Part shown: positions 22,828-35,900 of the stretch, one piece after another
Numbering within the stretch: position 1 is the first letter of the stretch
How the letters are laid out: each line of letters begins with the position of its first letter
NCBI GenBank assembly: GCA_902729315.2
Contig: LR746272.1
Coordinates: 7,404,827 to 7,468,826, forward strand
Length of the DNA: 64,000 nucleotides
Source: Spirodela intermedia
Taxonomy: Eukaryota > Streptophyta > Magnoliopsida > Alismatales > Araceae
Direction of reading: 5' to 3'
Position numbers and translations under genes: made by a program
The notes under the pieces: model-generated
Seen by the model: the letters and a program-made list of their open reading frames with translations, nothing else
Told to the model about the DNA's origin: nothing
Database searches by the model: none

Positions 22828-23568
22828 CTCGCCGTGCGAATTCAGATGGGAAGGGAGAGAGCGGGGAAAGGAAAGCCGAAGAACCGGGCGGCAAGGTGGT
22901 GCCGTCGAATAGGAAACCTCGCCGGCCCAAGGTGCACCCCGACCACTCAACCCGTGGGCACCAGTTTCCTGAATAGTTATTCACTCCGCAGCCACCCAAC
23001 GGTCACCTTGACGGCTTTTCCCGCCTTCAGCACTTCCACCGCCGATGCCGCAGTAGTTCGCCGTCGCGACCACCCACGCAAACTCCAACTGCATCATTAC
23101 TCAAACAATGGGACTGTAGAGAATCCGGGTGTTGCCGGAGCTGAAAGGCCACTCTTCCGGATCTCCAGGGCCAATGAATTATGGGCTAAACGCCCATAAA
23201 TTGTGAATTACGAGTACTAAAATAGGTGTAAAACATTATTTATTGTGGGTTCTTGATCTTAGATGGACGAGAAGTACGATTTAGATGATCGCATCTACTG
23301 TGATGCCCCGTAGAACGATCGGATTTCGATCAAGAATGTCAAAGTTTGTTTCTTGGGGATGATTCGCGTGGAGGACTTGGTCGTCCTTATGATTCGAGTT
23401 TAATTGTAGTGGAAAGATCAGAGAGACTGTCAGTTTCGGAAAGCTGGTAGTTCCTTATGATCGATGCACAGTCATGTAAGAGGATGATCGGAGAAGGAGA
23501 AGATCATCGGAGGATTGACGGTTTGTGGGCCGGCCACCGGCCGTCCTAGCAATGGGACTCCTCGCTGC

Positions 23569-23890
23569 TTATGCTGGACCTGCCGAACCCGCATTGGTGG
23601 GGATAGGAGCCGGCGAGCGCCTGCTCACAATCTCATCGACGGAGACCCGAGGACAGACGGCGAGCCCCAGCCTCCACTCGCTATGCGCACTGCCGCCGCC
23701 ACCGCCGCCGCCGCCGTCGCCTTCCTCCGGAGAAGCTGGTCGCGGAGACGAGGACGACGGCGCCACCGCCAGCAGCGGAACCCGGAAGGTATAGACGTCG
23801 ACGACATCCCCGCAGCGGAGCTGGTTGTTAGAGACGACGTTCAGCCACTCGTCGGCGACGGCGTATGCTCTTATGCCATAGTGAACGATG
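23569..23890 (-). pseudogene. 5'-truncated copy of B3 gene A (right arm)
   Basis: The minus strand reads RAYAVADEWLNVVSNNQLRC, then GDVVDVYTFRV, a Ser/Pro linker, a seven-Gly run and SEWRLGLAVC, ending at a TAA (23569-23571). This parallels gene A from its residue 81 onward. Upstream, the first half of the B3 domain (KKLLSADVS to LLDRKGDEY) is missing and is replaced by an Arg/Glu-rich stretch. Half a B3 domain is unlikely to bind DNA, so I call it a pseudogene. It could instead be the 3' exon of something larger. Confidence 0.6.
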
Positions 23891-24364
23891 TCTGGTGGCC
23901 GATTGGGATTGCCCCGTCTCCTTCTCCCCCTTCTTCTTCATCCTCCGCAGACTCTCTCTTCCTGCTTTCGAACTCTTCGTCTCGGCGCCCGGCTGCAGCC
24001 ACCGTCGCCGCTTCCCGGCATCTTGAGAGAGCGAGATGCTTTCTACAATCTTTTCGCGTTTGACGTCGGTACAGAAATCGGCGAGCTGTATATGCCGGCG
24101 CCCAATTGCAGTTCTCCGAATATATGAAGACTTGGTGACATCGAGTTGACCTCAGAAAGAGTGGTTTCCTTGCAAATTCAGCTCGCTATTTATTGAAGGA
24201 AAGCCCATAATAAGGCATACTTAGTTTTCTAATCTAGATTTAAACATCCCAACTGCCGAAGATATAGATCAAGACCGGATCTGAGCTACGGAACAATCTC
24301 TGGTCATTCTTCGCTCAGTTCATAGGAGAGTCACCACCTGATGAACCCAAGAAGCTTGCCACAG
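23891..24364. other. Junction between the inverted arm and the ABCG7 gene
   Basis: This is the region next to the outer end of the right arm and downstream of the ABCG7 stop. No gene seen. It probably holds the ABCG7 3'UTR. Confidence 0.4.
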
Positions 24365-27300
24365 TCAATGGAGTGGGGTTGGAGGGGGCAGAAGCTGCTG
24401 GTACTTGGGCTTGTTCTTCTCGAGGAGGAGGTACGTTGTCCAATACCAGAACATGAGTATCCGGCCCTGCGCCATCACGGTGTCTCTGATGCGGCTTCCT
24501 CCGAAGGAGAGCCTCTCCAGGGCCTAGAAAGAGCAGCAAACGAGGAGAGAACAGAAATAGGCTTCAGAATAGTTTGCAATACGCTTGAATTGCGTCTCGG
24601 TTGGGCCACTCAGACTCTGCTGATCATTCCATGGTAGGTGACCGAGCTAGGAATGGGAAGCTAATGGAGCTAGGGTTCCCACTTGGGTTCCTTCATCAAG
24701 CGTCATCATTTCTGCAACTATAGCTAGACCTTGAATCTAAATGTCATCCAGGGGAAGAACCGATCTTGAAGATCTATGAAGGATTACAAGGATATGTATT
24801 ATCACGTTTAAAAATTCAGAAAATGAATAGCCTGATTTCCGGAATATTTATTGATATATATTAAGACTTTTTAAATTTGTCAAAAACGTCAATTTTACGG
24901 TAAAAAAAAGATCTCAAAATTTCTATAACCAGAATTTTTTCATAATGAAGTTACAAAAATAAAGTGAATAACCAGATATATTTTCAAATTTTGTCAAATG
25001 GTATGAACTTTATGGAATCTCCATAGAGAGTAATCAATGTTTAATTAAGTTAAAAAACAGAATTTTTAAGAATCCGGAATATTCAGGATGTTTATTTAAA
25101 TAAAATTACCCCTGTAGCATCAATTCTATTACCTAACCTGCGGCAGAAGGATAGATTTTGAGCATCTACTAATGCTTATCGCTTTATAGATTTTGAAAAA
25201 AGAAGAACCAGTCACGTTCCTCACCTGTTCCCCAGTTTGAATGTCAAATGAGTGCTGGTGCTCAAACTCAAGGCCATGGAACTCGTTGATGCTTAGGCCT
25301 TGAAAAGCCCTGTGATAAAACATCAACGAGAAAATCAATGATTTCTTCCAGAATTGTCTCGAATTATTTATCAGAAAACAAGGAACGCGTCTCTGTGGGG
25401 TTACCATCTTATTAGAGATACTCGGGGGATCCACCGAAAGATCAACGGTGTGTTTTCAGCATTCACATAATAGCCTCCGAAGACAATGAAGACGGTCATA
25501 AGGGATGGACCCAAAGCCATTGCCGCCTCAGTAGTTGGCACCATTGCTCCAACAGTCAGACCCATTGCAGATGCCGCAAATGATTCAGCCGTCACAATGC
25601 CACAAAATTTTACAAACCTAAATTTAGAGTCATGTCAAGGACGGAAGTGGTGAATAATAAAAAATCCCAGGCAAAAAATCTATCATAGTATGAAGAGGAA
25701 CACAAGTCTGTCATCAACCTAAAAAACGGATGTCCCTCGAAGTTCGTGCACAGTAGGCAATTTTTAAAATGCAATACAGAAAAGAAAAATCTATGAAATA
25801 TATCTGAGAAAATGTCTAGTTCTTTGAAGTTAGCAAAATGATAGATGAGATGCATTATGGTTCTTCGATGCATATCTGATACGGTAGCATGAGAGAAGAA
25901 CTCTGGTCAACTTGAAAAAATGTCCCCAGGGAAAACATAATCCATGGTTCTATATCTTAGACTCGAACAAAGGTTCCTTGGATTTTGAACTAGATCCCAA
26001 GAAATAAACTGATATCGTCTCAAGACCTTCAAAGCTGATAACCACAATGTGCCCTTGACAACTTCCCCTTTTTGGGATTGAAGGGCAATTCAATCCCAAA
26101 ATGAGATATATGCAGCCAGTTTTTCTAGCTAGTTAGCCTAAAAAGGAAACGGTAGAATTTGAACAAGCACCATGTTGATCACCCAAGTTGTCAAACACAT
26201 TTCAATAACCATCGGGCACCCAAACCAATTATAAATCACTATCATCGTCCTTTTATACATTCAGATCCTTGTTATGAATTAATGCATTCCTCAATCATAG
26301 TGTGGTTCAGAAAATAAGGAAACGAGTTTACACCCCTGTTCTTCTAAAATGAGATGTACACAGCCAGAGTGAAGTTAATGGTTTACAGGTACGTAGAGTA
26401 GAAAGCATCGGGCATATGATCTACAGGAACGTAGACTCCCCACATTCTAGATGGTTGTCGGCTTGACTACTTGTAACATGTATAAATGTACTCACATTCA
26501 GTCAATGACAATGAAATTCAAACTAATAACTGAAAAGATGAAAGGAACTTACCTTGAAAGAGTAGGATGGAGACGAGCCATGGGATACAGAATCGTACCA
26601 AAAATCAATGGAAACGCAGCACCCACAGGGATCTCAGCCAATAACTTAGATAATAAATACGGTCCTAAGGTATAAGACCCCTTGGCACGTTCTCTATCAA
26701 CTATTGCCTTCTCCTTGGGAAACACACCCACTGTCTTTGTAAGCGCAGCCATTGCCGTGTTGATTGCAGCAACCTTCAGTAGTAACAACGTACAATTAAA
26801 AAGACACTTTTCGACTCTAGGGAAAAAACATCCACTAATGTTGGCATTTCGGACAACATAATAAAATATTTAAAAACTTGTAACATGATTTGGCAGTCCT
26901 GTCTCCAACAAAAAGAATAAGTCTCAGGTACAATACAGCGTATGGGATCAAACATACCCCAATATTCTAACAAATGCATTAAAACTTAACACAAAAGGCC
27001 AAAAAATTCTGCGAACCTGAAGTAATCCCATTCTGTCCTGAATTGAAGTCTGTGTTCTTCCCATTCTCCAAAACACTGAGCCAAATATCATAGCTGATGC
27101 AATTGACATTCTTGTCCGGACTTTGTTTGTAGGTCCATCACGAGAGGCCTGAAATTGATGTCCTTTACAACTAAGACAGCGAGCACAAATCATAAAAGAG
27201 AGGGATACGGGAAAAAACACGGTTTCCAAAATTAAAAGCATATATTCTAGTTCAGCAACGACATGATGTTCTATTCTTCCTGTTCCTAAAGGACATGAAA

Positions 27301-30300
27301 AAACTCATTGTTCACGTAAAAACTTAAAAAACTTTCACAAATTCTATACTTTTCGAGGATAGTATAAAAAATATCAATATTCAGCATACTTTTAGGTGCA
27401 ACAAAATAAGACCATAATGGTGAGGACATGACACATCACTAAATAGATGAATGCATCAAAAGGGAAATATGCTTTAAAAAAATGTGTCTCTTTGAACAAG
27501 GCATTTGTCGGCTAACAGATCAGTTATAAACAAAGATATGAGAAACTGATAGAAAAGAGTAGACTGTAAATAAGAAAAAAGATATGACACATAGGTACCT
27601 GCATCCATGCGCGTTTAAGAAGCAACCAGAATTGCTTCCACCAACCACCTCTGCGTTTAACTATGGGCTTTTTTGTGAATTTAACTGAGGTCTTAGAACC
27701 GTCCCTCCTGGTGATGGGAATTGTGCATGGAACATTTGGCACAATCTGAGAGAATGCCTCGACAAGGTCATCAATCCTTTTTTGTGACGAGAACACACTT
27801 TCAGCAGAAGTATAGTCGACAGAAATAAGATCAGCCAAAAATTCAGCAGGATTGACGTGGTCGGGGCACTGGTACCTGATTTAACTACTGATTAGTGCAT
27901 TGTGAGGTCATTTAATGAGATATGAGTACGCCCATAATAAGAATGAAAATTTGCTTTTATTTATCAAAAGAATCATTCATCTTTTGATCACTTTTACACG
28001 GCAATTAAAAGCTTAAAGTTAATCAGAAAATGATAAACAATCATTCTATCGACAATAAGTTGACTTTTTCAAACATTAGAAGAAGGAAAACAAGAATGGA
28101 GTGTCAATGTAAAAAAATCTAATTGACTGTACTTGAGACAAACAATGAAGTGCCAAAAAATCATCACGAAAAATGTTTCAATGCATCATTACCTCATATG
28201 GGTCATACTCATGTATAAGTAAAATAAAAAAACACACAAGAAGATTACATGGCCTGTAAATTCATCACAGTCAAACATCTCTTAAAGGTCACATATTGGG
28301 ATTCTTTAAAGTCGCCAGCACTAACAATAAATGTGGTTCTACTGTTATCTATTTCAGAAAAAATGAAGAATTGATTTTTTTCTGAGAAAATGCGGAGGTG
28401 AAGGATAGGCTTTGAAATCTAAGCTGTACATCTTAATTAATTAACTATATTCAATATCTGCCCTGCACTTCAAGGAAAGAATGAGAGTCATTAGCATCTT
28501 CATATTTAAAACCCTACTTAAAAATGAAGGTTCATGATGCTCTCTACTAGAGAAATTTACTTTTAATCACATATGAAAAAGTCAATCCGTGACATCTTCA
28601 GGAGGAAACCTCCAGGAGATGTCCAAATGGTATCCATAAATCGAATCATTAAAAATGCTTATCCAGTCAAAATTGGCCCGAGTTGATAACCAGCACCCTC
28701 TTCATTTTTTCCAAGCCTAGCACAAAGATGCTGCTCCCTGTGTCCAAATTAGATGATAAGCAAATTATATTAGTCCCGATTCCATCTTGTAGATATATGT
28801 TTCTCTATTTGATACTTTGCTAGTTCTCAACTGGTCAACTAATCAGCAACATTTCTTATTGGAGCATTCAGTGCGGGATTACTCCCAACATGTTTTATGC
28901 ATACGAATCGATAAGCTCAACTTTTTTCCTTCCTTCCTTTTTGTGTCACAAGTAAGCAAATAGAACCCAGTTAAAAATCTCCCAAGTGTATTCCCCCAGA
29001 TTCTTTCAAGTATTCATGGGATAGTCAGACATACATACCTTACTGTACAACCGTATCATTTATCCCTACTACTATTCTGATCAACCTTAGCAGAAAACCA
29101 TAATGCAAAACCAACTTCTTCAGTTTCAATTGAAGAAATAGACAATCTGCTATTCATTCATAAAAGATCAATTAATCTCAATGACAGTTCTTCTTTAGTA
29201 GAAGAACAGAACAAAGCACCAGTCGCTACTACCAAATTCAGAGGTGAATTCCAAGGGAAATGGAGATGGTGGCCAGAATTACTGCTTGAATACCATCGTA
29301 GTAATTATATTAAGTTTTTTTAGGAGAATTTTCCCAATTTTTCACATATATGAGGCAGTGGATATATGCTAAGCATTATCAAAAAAATATATTCAACTAA
29401 ATAGATTAAAAATTATAAGGGAAAGTAATTGAAAACATTTCTAAAAGCGGAAAGGGAAGAAGTGAAAAAACAAAGAGTATAGGGACAACCCAAACTTTGC
29501 AAAGTATGATAATGGCTCTTCTTTTGCAGGACCCATGTAAACAACGGAACCTTCTGACAACAATATGATATCATCAAACTTGCTATATATTGAACCTCTT
29601 GGCTGATGTATAGAGCAGATAACTGTGTGTCCATCCAGTGCAAGCTGCTGCAGAGTTTCCATTACCTTCTCTGCCTGAAATGCATCAAGTCCTGCAAAAT
29701 GGTAGCACAAGAAGAACACAGATGTATATCCTTTTATCTCCAAAGACTAGATGTCATAAATAAAATTAACCCTTCACATAGTTATTTGCTGAGATGGAGT
29801 GCGAGAATGAGGTGGAAAATATAAAATTAGATCTTCATTGAAATATCCACAAAAAGTATTTCTGCTCGTTGAGATAACAAATCTTTTATAGAAACAGGCT
29901 GATATCATCTACAGTACTTGGCAAAATAATAATTACCGTAAGAGGCCGTTATTTCACAAAGAATCACATATGAATGACAGAAACAAGTAGGAAAGAGTAG
30001 CCTAATGCATTACAATCAACCAGGAAAGACGCAAGTTAGATGATTGGAAGTGATGATGGACGATTTTAAAAGAAGCGAAAATGATGAATGAATAAAAACT
30101 AAATAAGCCACTGAAATGAAATATGAAGTGTCAACTGACTTTATAAAAGTATTCATTGTTGCCGTTATTCTTTAATAAAAGTATCTCTAATGATTTTCAT
30201 GGGCTTTTACATTTTTACCGTTATTCTTCAAAGCAATTTTGTGGGGGTGAAGAAAAGGGAAGATGAAGAGAGAAAAAAGCTTGAGTGGAGGAGGAAATGG

Positions 30301-32292
30301 AGAGAGATATGAAAGTATTAATAGGGTATTTTTCCCTTTATCTTCAGAAATGAAAAATATAAATAATATCAAATGTGATGATTACGGATTGGCCCTGATA
30401 CTATATTCAAATCGCAGTATAATTGTTTCATACTGACACTTTTCACGAATTTCAAAAGCCACCAATTTAAATAAAATAAGAGAAAAGGCGAAACATACCT
30501 GTTGTCGGCTCATCTGCAAATATGAGAGATGGGCTGGCAATTAGTTCACAAGCGAGTGAAAGACGTTTCTTTTCACCACCACTGATACCACGAACTTTGG
30601 TATCTCCGACAATTGAATCAGCACAATTAATCTGACAACAAGAAAAAGAATAAATTCCACGCGAAATAAACAGCGTGACTTGCTGTACATTGCACGTAAA
30701 AGAACATTAAATTGATAATCAACTACATGAATCAACTCGGTGGTATTGAAATATTAAACACTGAAATAGAAGAAAAAGAAAATTCATAGCTAAAATCTCA
30801 ACCCATGGAGAGACGACCAACACCTAAAAGCATAGTCCTAAATATGAGGTACTAATTAGAAAAATGGTCATTAACAGAGACATCAGAATTTTTTATATTT
30901 AATTATGACACTATAAATATATTAATAAAATATGATCAACATGCATGTCAAATAATAACATTATCATGACTGCGGCTCGAATCTCCTCTTTTTCCATGAG
31001 AAGACCTAAAGACGATCATGAATATGCAATAAACGTTGATAAAATCGTTTGTGCAATTGGAGTTAGATGAGAGAAAGATTAATGGTTTCTCTTGGTAGAG
31101 GTTGATAAACGATAATAATAGAATTAACTTTTTAGATAAATGAAGACAGTTTGTAAGAATTTTTCCATATTCTCTTTAAATGAGTCCCAGCCGATTTAGC
31201 TTTTCTAGAGATATACATGAGATAGATTATGTTCCAATCATTTACCTAAGATTGATGACCTACAGAAAAATGCCTTTTAGCTGATGTTTTCATGTTCTTC
31301 CCATTTTGATATCAAAAAATTCAGGACTTACCAAGCCCAGTCGAAACAACAGCTTGTTCACGTACTCATCTCTCGCTTCTGCTGACAAGCCATCTGGGAG
31401 CTGGAGCTCGGCAGCCAGAGAAAGAGTCTCCCGCACAGTAAGCTGTGAGAAGAAGAGGTCTTCCTGTCTCAAAAAAGCAATCCTGCAGAAACATATTATG
31501 AATAAACCCACCATCCACATTGGAGAAACATTTTACATAATTTTCTGGGATAAATTATCTAAACTTGTACTCTCCGCCACTTCTCGGTTGGCCATTAACA
31601 TCCAGATATCCCGTCAGGTGTAACCGGGGCGAAGCAGTGAGCTGCCCTGCGAGCACATTGATCAATGTGGTCTTCCCTGACCCTGAAGGCCCCATGATTG
31701 CCAGCAGTCTTCCTGGTTTCGCCTCTCCACTTACTTCCGTGAGAAGAAACCTCACCTAAAACCACACGTTATTAATCTCAAGTGGCTTTGAAGCTATCCA
31801 AATAGGCTCACCATCGTATAAAAGAAATAGCATGCCAACAAAACTGATCAAGAGTTCGATATAGCTCTAGTGTTTGAAGATCAATTATGCCGGAAAAAAA
31901 TGAAAATGAGTAAAATTTAGAAAACATCCTGCTCCTCCAAAGATTTAAATAAATAGTACCTAACGAAAAGAAAGAGAAAATAACCACTAAGATTGTGAAC
32001 TCACCACCTTGCCGCGTTTGTCAGAGAGGGTGCAGGTAATGTTACTCCATCGAATGGTCACAGGCGGTACTCCACCCGCAGAACCAGGACCGGCGGGGGC
32101 TTCCGGATCCTCCGACGTGCTCTGGGCTTCTTCCCCCTCCTCCTCCACCGGCGCCGCGAGCATCTCGGGACCGGGTCCGGTAACAAGCCGTAGGATAAAG
32201 GCGGCGACGAGGCCCCCCAGGACCTGACCCAGGCCGCTACCGGCGGCGACTTTCAGCGCTCGCGCTCCTTTCCCCCTGAAATCCTCCGCCAT
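24365..32292 (-). CDS. ABCG7: ABC transporter G family half-transporter (ABCG7-type), 11 exons
   Basis: Exons (minus): 32292-32005, 31755-31565, 31482-31332, 30631-30499, 29691-29490, 27875-27599, 27148-27017, 26773-26553, 25617-25405, 25309-25225, 24523-24365. The total is 2052 bases, 683 residues, with all phases consistent. The ATP-binding domain comes first: Walker [10 protein letters not shown] (118-126), Q-loop in [11 protein letters not shown], signature ISGGEKKR (226-233), Walker B LIFADEPT (246-253) and switch His283 in SIHQPRGS. The six-helix membrane domain follows (exons 7-11; [36 protein letters not shown]). One N-terminal hydrophobic segment ([14 protein letters not shown]) precedes the ATP-binding domain. 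Half-transporters dimerise to export lipids or hormones; this member's substrate is not established. The C-terminus stops soon after [13 protein letters not shown], some 40 residues short of family members I remember. Confidence 0.93.
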
Positions 32293-32624
32293 AGAAACGC
32301 TCTTCTGCCAACCCCCACACTGAGACTGTTCTCTCCCGATGCCGATAGTATGCGAGCCCGGGAATGATTATTACCGAAAGCTGGAAAAAATTAACCCCTT
32401 CGTCGTGGGCCGGCCAGGTTTGTCAAGTGGGCTTGTCGCGGCCCATTAACTGTGGCGGGTGGAGCCCGTGGTTCAGTGTAATCAGCCCATTTTTTAGGTC
32501 CAGAAGTGGAGCCGCAGAAACCCATCTGGTCCATTCCTCTCTCAGCGCTCTCTGATCCGTCGCCGTCGTTCGCCACAGGCCCCCCTCCTCCTTGCCCGAC
32601 CATCTCTGCCCGTGATTTCGGAGC
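32293..32624. promoter_or_regulatory. Bidirectional promoter of ABCG7 and the methyltransferase
   Basis: Only 332 bases separate the two divergent ATGs. TGGGCC at 32406-32411 and TGGGCT at 32428-32433 point one way. Their reverse forms GGCCCA (32440-32445) and AGCCCA (32484-32489) point the other. I see no TATA box. Site II pairs of this kind are typical of TATA-less, broadly expressed plant genes. Confidence 0.7.
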
Positions 32625-32861
32625 ATGACGGGGATACGCTGGCCACCGGAGGAATCCGATGTTGTGCATCCGTCTCGGGCGCCGGCTGCGGCGCCGGCCA
32701 CCGATCTGATTTCGGACGACGACCGCTCTGTCGCGGCAGACTCGTGGTCCATAAAGAGCGAATACGGGAGCACGCTAGATGACGAGCAGCGCCAAGTCGA
32801 TGCAGCGGAGCTCCTGTCCAGCTGTAACTTCCGCGCTTCCTCTGATTACAGGTTAAGCAAC

Positions 32862-32924
<63 letters not shown>

Positions 32925-35900
32925 AAATACTTGTGTTCTGTTTTTGACGTTTTGGATCGCGGATATGGGTGTCGTACGTATGTCAATACTTCTGATCTTT
33001 TGTTTTCTCGACGATCTTAGATTTCTGCTTTGTCATTGGTTCTGCTTCCTTTTGTGAAGCACTCTGGCTTTTTGCTGGCTAAAGGTTCATTCTTTGTCCT
33101 TTAACGTTGATTGGCTTGAGTAATGCCGATAAACCTCTTCTCTCCTGCCGAGCAATTTCCAGACTACCTACGTCGACCGTCTCTCTTCACATGTTTCTTT
33201 TTGCTTCGTTTGCATGGATGTTGATGGAAAGGTGGCGTGCTTTTGATAAGTTTGTATGTTTCTGAGCAGTTCGGACAAGGATGAGCCTGATGCTAATGAG
33301 GTGGAGCCATCGATGTTGGGCTTGCAGAGCTACTGGGATGCTGCATATGCGGAGGATCTTGCAAACTTCCACCAGCATGGCCATGCTGGAGAAATTTGGT
33401 TAGCAAGATCACTTCAGAATCTTTGAAATTATTTTGGGGTAATGTTTATGTTAAACACTGTCATGCTATTGCTAGATTTTCCATCTTATTGCAGATTCCA
33501 ATTGCAGCCTTAGGTACTTTACTTTTTATCTTCATTGACAATATGAAGGACTAAACAAAATTTTGTATATTAGGATTACTGCTTCTGGTCCAGTTTGTTA
33601 TGCACTTCACACCTTTTCTTTGAACGTAAGCTCTCTCTGGTGACTGCATTGATTTTGTTGTTTGGTAGAACAGATTATACTTTAAACCTTATGCGCAGTT
33701 AAGACCCTTTTTCTACAGATTTCTATTTATGCTTAAGGCTGTTGTGCTATTACCAACGGCTAAGCTAGAGTGTCTCTCTTCCCAATTTCACTCTTGTGGA
33801 AGAATAACTGTTAATTTTTTCCTGAGTATGATTTGGCAGCCTTGCCTTGAACGTGAAACTTGTTATGCGTTGTTGTGACAGTGGTATTGCTCTTTGACTC
33901 TATCAATGGTATCTTTGATGTTTCAATATGATTACTTCTGGAGAAAAAACTCATTTGACCAATATGGGAGGTTTTCGTCCAAAATGTACTTCAAATTACA
34001 AATATACCACCAGCAGTAACTTATCTAATTATACCAGACACCTTGAAACAATCCTTATAGCCTCTTCAGACAGCCCATAGGCCCCAAACCCCTGAAGATC
34101 TACAGCCTCATGCGACCTCAGAAATCCTAATAAATTTACATGGACGGTTCATTTCAATCCTCCAAATTACTTTGATGTGTCACAGTGCTCTCCCAAATGG
34201 ACCAACTTGTCAGGGTTCCTGACCTATGCCGGGAAAGCCTGAACTTCATTCTTCAGTGTATGATTGGAATAATTCTATCTGTCCAAGAAATACTTCTTTA
34301 CTTACGCATCTTTTTTGTTACTATAATTCCCTTTGCATGTATGCATCTCCACATTTTCTCTCCCTCGCTCATTTTCTTTTTTTAGTTTTCGCGTTATTTT
34401 ATTTTCCTTCTTGTTTGTGCTTTCATTTTTCCTGATGGCCCTTCCTGACAAAGATTTTATCTTTATGATTTCTGACACTGCTTGCGCTAAGTTGTCTATG
34501 TTACTAATAGCCAACCAATAATCTTATAATCTGACACACTTAGTTGGTAGTCGTCTTCACCTGCTGGTGACTGCTGGTTTTTTCCTTCCCACATCTAGTG
34601 GAGTGTCCTCTTTAGGCTAGCAGAAAATTGGAAAACGTTGTACCTAATATGGTATCCAATCCTGGATCATTTTTCAATATGACTATATTGGGGTTGACAA
34701 TGAAATTCCTAGGTTACTCTTGAGTGCATGCCCAAGGAGCTGAACCTTTACGATCAGTTTATCAAATCCTACCATGACTCGTAGCTTTCTTTGGGGACAA
34801 TATAAATGATAAATGCGGAGATTTGTGTTTCATAACACAATTCACTGGAAACATTTTTATGAAATATTTTTTTTCGAAATAATTTATCATTAAAATGGGA
34901 CCAACAGTATGTTAAAAAGTGGCTTCCAATAAAGGTCAGCTTCAACTTGACGCTCCTTCAATCGTTTACTTGTTTACATTTTTTAGAATCAAGTGTTCTG
35001 AAATTTATTTTTTTTGTCAGGTTTGGGACTGATGTGATGAATACTGTAGCAGCCTGGACTAAGAACTTATGTGCCAGCATGCCTCAAAATGTGAATGTAG
35101 CAAATGATGTGGCTGTCAGGAACAACTCAGATGATCATGCCGTTAAAGATTTATTCGGTTGGACCGTGCTTGATATTGGAACTGGAAATGGCCTACTTCT
35201 GCAGGAATTTGCAAAACAAGGGTATGCTGCAGCTTCCTTTTAGTCTTCTTTGTAAAAAAATTTAAAGCTTAGCTGTAACTGATGTAGTTTAGAAGTGACT
35301 GCTTTGACCTTCTTGTTGTTCATTTGGTTTCTTCCCACAAGTCATAAACTATTTCAGAGACTGAACTATTTACCTCTGATTGACCAGACTGATAATTTTC
35401 TCAGAAATCATACCTTTTCTGTGATTGGGGTCTATGCACAGGCCACCTCAATATTTTTCATGCATAAGAAATGATGCCTGGCGTCAGTCACTTTCCTTCA
35501 ATTTTCCGCCAATCTAATGAGTTGCTATGTAGTTTTCTTACTGTCCCATTTTCCCTTATGTTTTCCTAAAGTTGGAAGTCTTTGATCAACACATTATGTG
35601 GAAAACAAATGTGATATAAGTTGTTGCTTAGCAGAGCAGCCTGTTACAAACAAAGGGCAACATTTGAAACGAGGATATAGAAAACACACAATCTCACATG
35701 GTAAACAGAATGAGTTGATAGTCACCTAATTGTAGATGATTAAAGAAAAAGAAGTGAGCTGTAGCCATTCTTTTGATCACTCTTCAACTTTCGAGCTGAT
35801 AACTGACAATTGATTATGTGAATTTTCAGGTTTACAGATTTGACAGGAACTGACTACAGTGAAGGAGCGATTGACCTTGCTCAGAGCCTTGCTACTCGTG

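Larger units (their letters stand above)
21460..23890 (-). repeat. Right arm of the large inverted duplication
   Basis: Inverted copy of 247-2700. It contains the 3' flank, the B3 gene B, its promoter, the A-B spacer (its conserved part around 23110-23240) and the distal half of gene A. The inner end lies at the CT/GA tract near 21465-21500, as in the left arm. The outer end lies within gene A, near 23880. Confidence 0.85.
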
